Source: Alistipes sp. (GTDB lineage: Bacteria; Bacteroidota; Bacteroidia; Bacteroidales; Rikenellaceae). From it: 64,000 nt of DNA. The number at the start of each line of letters is the position of its first letter. Position 1 is the first letter of the stretch. The notes under the pieces are model-generated. The model did not search any database, was not told the DNA's origin, and was given only the letters and a program-made list of their open reading frames with translations. Positions 62,311 through 64,000 of the stretch are shown here, piece after piece. The translations under genes and the position numbers were made by a program. Location of the stretch: contig JAFXIS010000039.1 of NCBI GenBank assembly GCA_017532885.1, positions 69,036 through 133,035 of the forward strand. Direction: 5' to 3'.

Positions 62311-62342
62311 CTACCCCGACCTAATATCGGGGTAGAGTTTTA
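62311..62342 (+). terminator. Intrinsic terminator
   Basis: CTACCCCGA (62311-62319) and TCGGGGTAG (62327-62335) form a perfect 9-bp stem, then AGTTTTAT. Confidence 0.8.
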
Positions 62343-62390
62343 TAGAGCGGTCATACCCCCTCGGCGAAGGGCGAAAATAGCATTGAGAAT

Positions 62391-63647
62391 ATGGAGAATT
62401 GGAGAACAATACTTTTAGATTGGTTAAATATAGATATCAGCGGGCTCGGTTGGTTAGAGCAGTTGGCTTTTGCCTGCATAATTCTATTAGTCATTGCCAT
62501 TGTAAACAAACTCTCGCAACTTATACTCAACAAGGTCTTATGCCGTTTAGTACGCGCCTCAAAGGCCTCTTGGGATGATGTTCTGCTCGACCGCAATGTC
62601 CTAAGCAACATGATAGCCATAATTCCGGCTATTCTGCTGATTGTCTTGTTACCATTCGTATTTGTTGGGGAAGAGACTGTCTATATCATAACGCAACGCC
62701 TCTGCTGGCTCTATATGGTAGCGATATTGTTGCGTTTTGTACTCTCATTCTTCTCTGCCTTGGCTCATATTTTGGAGAAAAAGGAGTCCAACAAGGATAA
62801 GCCGATACGGGGAATTGTGCAGATGCTGCAAGTGCTGATCGTAGTGCTTGCTTTAATCATAATGATAAGCATCGTAGTAAATAAATCGCCCAAATATCTG
62901 CTCACGGGCTTGGGTGCTTCGGCTGCGGTGTTGATGTTGGTTTTTCAGGACCTAATCCTCGGTTTGGTCGCCGGTATTCAACTTTCGGCAAACAAGATGA
63001 TGCAGGTGGGCGATTGGGTCGTAGTGAAAGATAAGGGTATAGACGGCACAGTCGTTGAAATCACGCTGACGACCGTCAAGGTACGAAATTGGGATTACAC
63101 TATTTCGACAATCCAACCACAAGCATTGGTAAATGGCTCGTTTGTAAACTGGTCGAATGTCTTTGCATCGGGCGGAAGGCGTATCGCTCGCGCAGTAAAT
63201 ATCGACATCCGTTCCATCCGTTTCCTCTCCGCCGAAGAGCTTCAGCGCTGGCTCAAAGAGCCTCTTGCAGCTCAATTTATCGAGGCGACGGAGCAGCGTA
63301 TCGCATCAGCGAAGAAGGCGGGAGATGAAGCATTGGCCTCTTCATTGCGCATAACCAATCTTACGCTTCTGCGTCACTATATGCAGAGCTACATAAAGTC
63401 ACATCCGGCATGCAACCAGGATTTTGTGTCGATGGTGCGTTTATTAGCCCCCACAGAGTATGGGCAGCCCATGCAGCTATACTTCTTCTCGAATGATACT
63501 GCGTGGGTTAATTATGAGGATATTCAGGCGCAAGTTTTCGAGTATCTCTACGCCATAGCTCCCGAGTTTGGCATCAACATTTTCCAACTGCCTTCGGGTG
63601 AGGATTTGCAGGAGGCTGCAAGCAACTATCACAAGAAAAATAGTTAA
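62391..63647 (+). CDS. Mechanosensitive ion channel, MscS family
   Basis: 418 residues. Membrane helices are visible at about 24-44, 72-94, 100-122 and 142-165, then the pore helix region TGLGASAAVLMLVFQDLILGLVAGIQL with the Gly/Ala pattern of MscS TM3. The cytoplasmic beta domain follows from about 200 (MQVGDWVVVKDKGIDGTVVEITLTTVKVRNWD), with a longer C-terminal cage. It opens under membrane tension to release solutes in hypo-osmotic shock. It starts 48 nt after the deoC terminator. Confidence 0.93.
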   Translation: MENWRTILLDWLNIDISGLGWLEQLAFACIILLVIAIVNKLSQLILNKVLCRLVRASKASWDDVLLDRNVLSNMIAIIPAILLIVLLPFVFVGEETVYIITQRLCWLYMVAILLRFVLSFFSALAHILEKKESNKDKPIRGIVQMLQVLIVVLALIIMISIVVNKSPKYLLTGLGASAAVLMLVFQDLILGLVAGIQLSANKMMQVGDWVVVKDKGIDGTVVEITLTTVKVRNWDYTISTIQPQALVNGSFVNWSNVFASGGRRIARAVNIDIRSIRFLSAEELQRWLKEPLAAQFIEATEQRIASAKKAGDEALASSLRITNLTLLRHYMQSYIKSHPACNQDFVSMVRLLAPTEYGQPMQLYFFSNDTAWVNYEDIQAQVFEYLYAIAPEFGINIFQLPSGEDLQEAASNYHKKNS

Positions 63648-63674
63648 TACCGACATCTTCCAGATAAAGAAATA

Positions 63675-63714
63675 AGGCTGTCGCAATGAGTGTGTTGCGA
63701 CAGCCTCTCTTTTC
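63675..63714. terminator. Intrinsic terminator after mscS
   Basis: AGGCTGTCGCAA (63675-63686) and TTGCGACAGCCT (63695-63706) form a perfect 12-bp stem; CTCTTTTC follows on the plus strand and TTATTTCTTT on the minus strand, so it could act both ways between convergent genes. Confidence 0.85.
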
Positions 63715-63734
63715 ATAGGAGCATATGTACTACA

Positions 63735-64000
63735 TTAGTCCAGCCACTTGGAGCGGAACTGCGCACATACATCCAAACGACTTACCGGAACATCCGACAA
63801 ATCACAATATCCGCGTGCTGTACGATGCTGACAATTGGCACAGCATCTACTGCCACCACGCACGGTTTGACCTCTATCCTGACGGCGATATCTATCACCT
63901 GCCGAGCTGCCACTGCCGCCCGAGAAGCTACCCGAGTCCCAATCTCTATCCTCATCATTTCCGCTACGATACGGGGAGTAAGAGTCTGACGAAGAGCGGA
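63735..64000 (-). CDS. C-terminal part of a protein with a four-cysteine domain
   Basis: Open on the minus strand from the window edge to a TAA at 63735-63737; the 5' part is outside. The visible 87 residues begin with a Ser/Gly/Asp/Arg-rich linker (DSYSPYRSGNDEDRDWDSGS) and end with a compact cysteine unit: CCANCQ, then GYCDLSD, V and DVCAQF. The spacing CxxC...C...C with a final xxF is like that of small zinc- or iron-sulphur-binding domains. Function unknown. Confidence 0.65.
   Translation of the reverse strand, partial: RSSSDSYSPYRSGNDEDRDWDSGSFSGGSGSSAGDRYRRQDRGQTVRGGSRCCANCQHRTARGYCDLSDVPVSRLDVCAQFRSKWLD

Noticed and set aside
63690..63989. A 99-codon plus-strand frame at the right edge
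   Set aside because: It begins inside a terminator hairpin, and the opposite strand carries a more convincing cysteine-patterned C-terminus ending at 63735.
1..64000. CRISPR arrays, insertion sequences, phage genes, tRNA genes
   Set aside because: No regularly spaced direct repeats, transposase or integrase motifs, or tRNA-like sequences with T-loop signatures were seen in the intergenic gaps, though I could not run a formal search.

Overview
The window is a stretch of a Bacteroidales (Bacteroidota) chromosome. The support is SusC/SusD-type genes, many short lipoproteins, A-rich leaders without strong Shine-Dalgarno sites, and repeated promoters of the Bacteroidota type (TTTG, about 19-20 nt, then TAnnTTTG). 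An Alistipes/Rikenellaceae-like gut commensal is plausible, but the genus is inference.

Layout. 1-7868: the end of an alanine/glycine:cation symporter, two exported proteins of unknown role, a large GNAT-like protein, gcvT, a secreted GH2 enzyme, a small acetyltransferase and a uracil-DNA-glycosylase-like protein. 8022-10853: an outer-membrane beta-barrel receptor. 10870-13050 (minus): dusB and prfA. 13115-18772: a cobalamin locus made of a promoter, a B12 riboswitch, two accessory surface lipoproteins, a BtuG-like propeller lipoprotein and BtuB.

18908-46085 (all minus) is a large polysaccharide utilization locus. In transcription order it has a SusR-like membrane-spanning TPR/HTH regulator (with a G9 tract in its signal-peptide region), a divergent GH38-like enzyme, a GH92 lipoprotein, an IPT/NHL lipoprotein, SusC, SusD, a BT_3987-type surface glycan-binding protein and a DUF5005-like lipoprotein. 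A terminator follows, then a GH2 enzyme split by an F5/8C domain, an SGNH hydrolase, GH78 and a second GH92. Two more lipoproteins lie downstream under their own promoter. The enzyme set points to a mannose-rich, rhamnose-containing, possibly acylated glycan.

46355-53538: a DPP-IV-type peptidase, tatA-tatC, then a three-gene set (TIM-barrel isomerase/epimerase, Gfo/Idh oxidoreductase, DUF1080) that matches the oxidative 3-keto-glycoside cleavage route. 53564-56480 (minus): apbE, a diacylglycerol-kinase-like gene and an AraC regulator. 56673-63647: rpsO with a structured leader, pnp, a highly expressed OmpA/TPR lipoprotein, deoC and an MscS channel. The right edge holds the 3' end of a minus-strand gene with a four-cysteine C-terminus.

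No tRNA, rRNA, CRISPR array, insertion sequence or phage gene was seen. All family calls come from reading motifs by eye; no database search was run.
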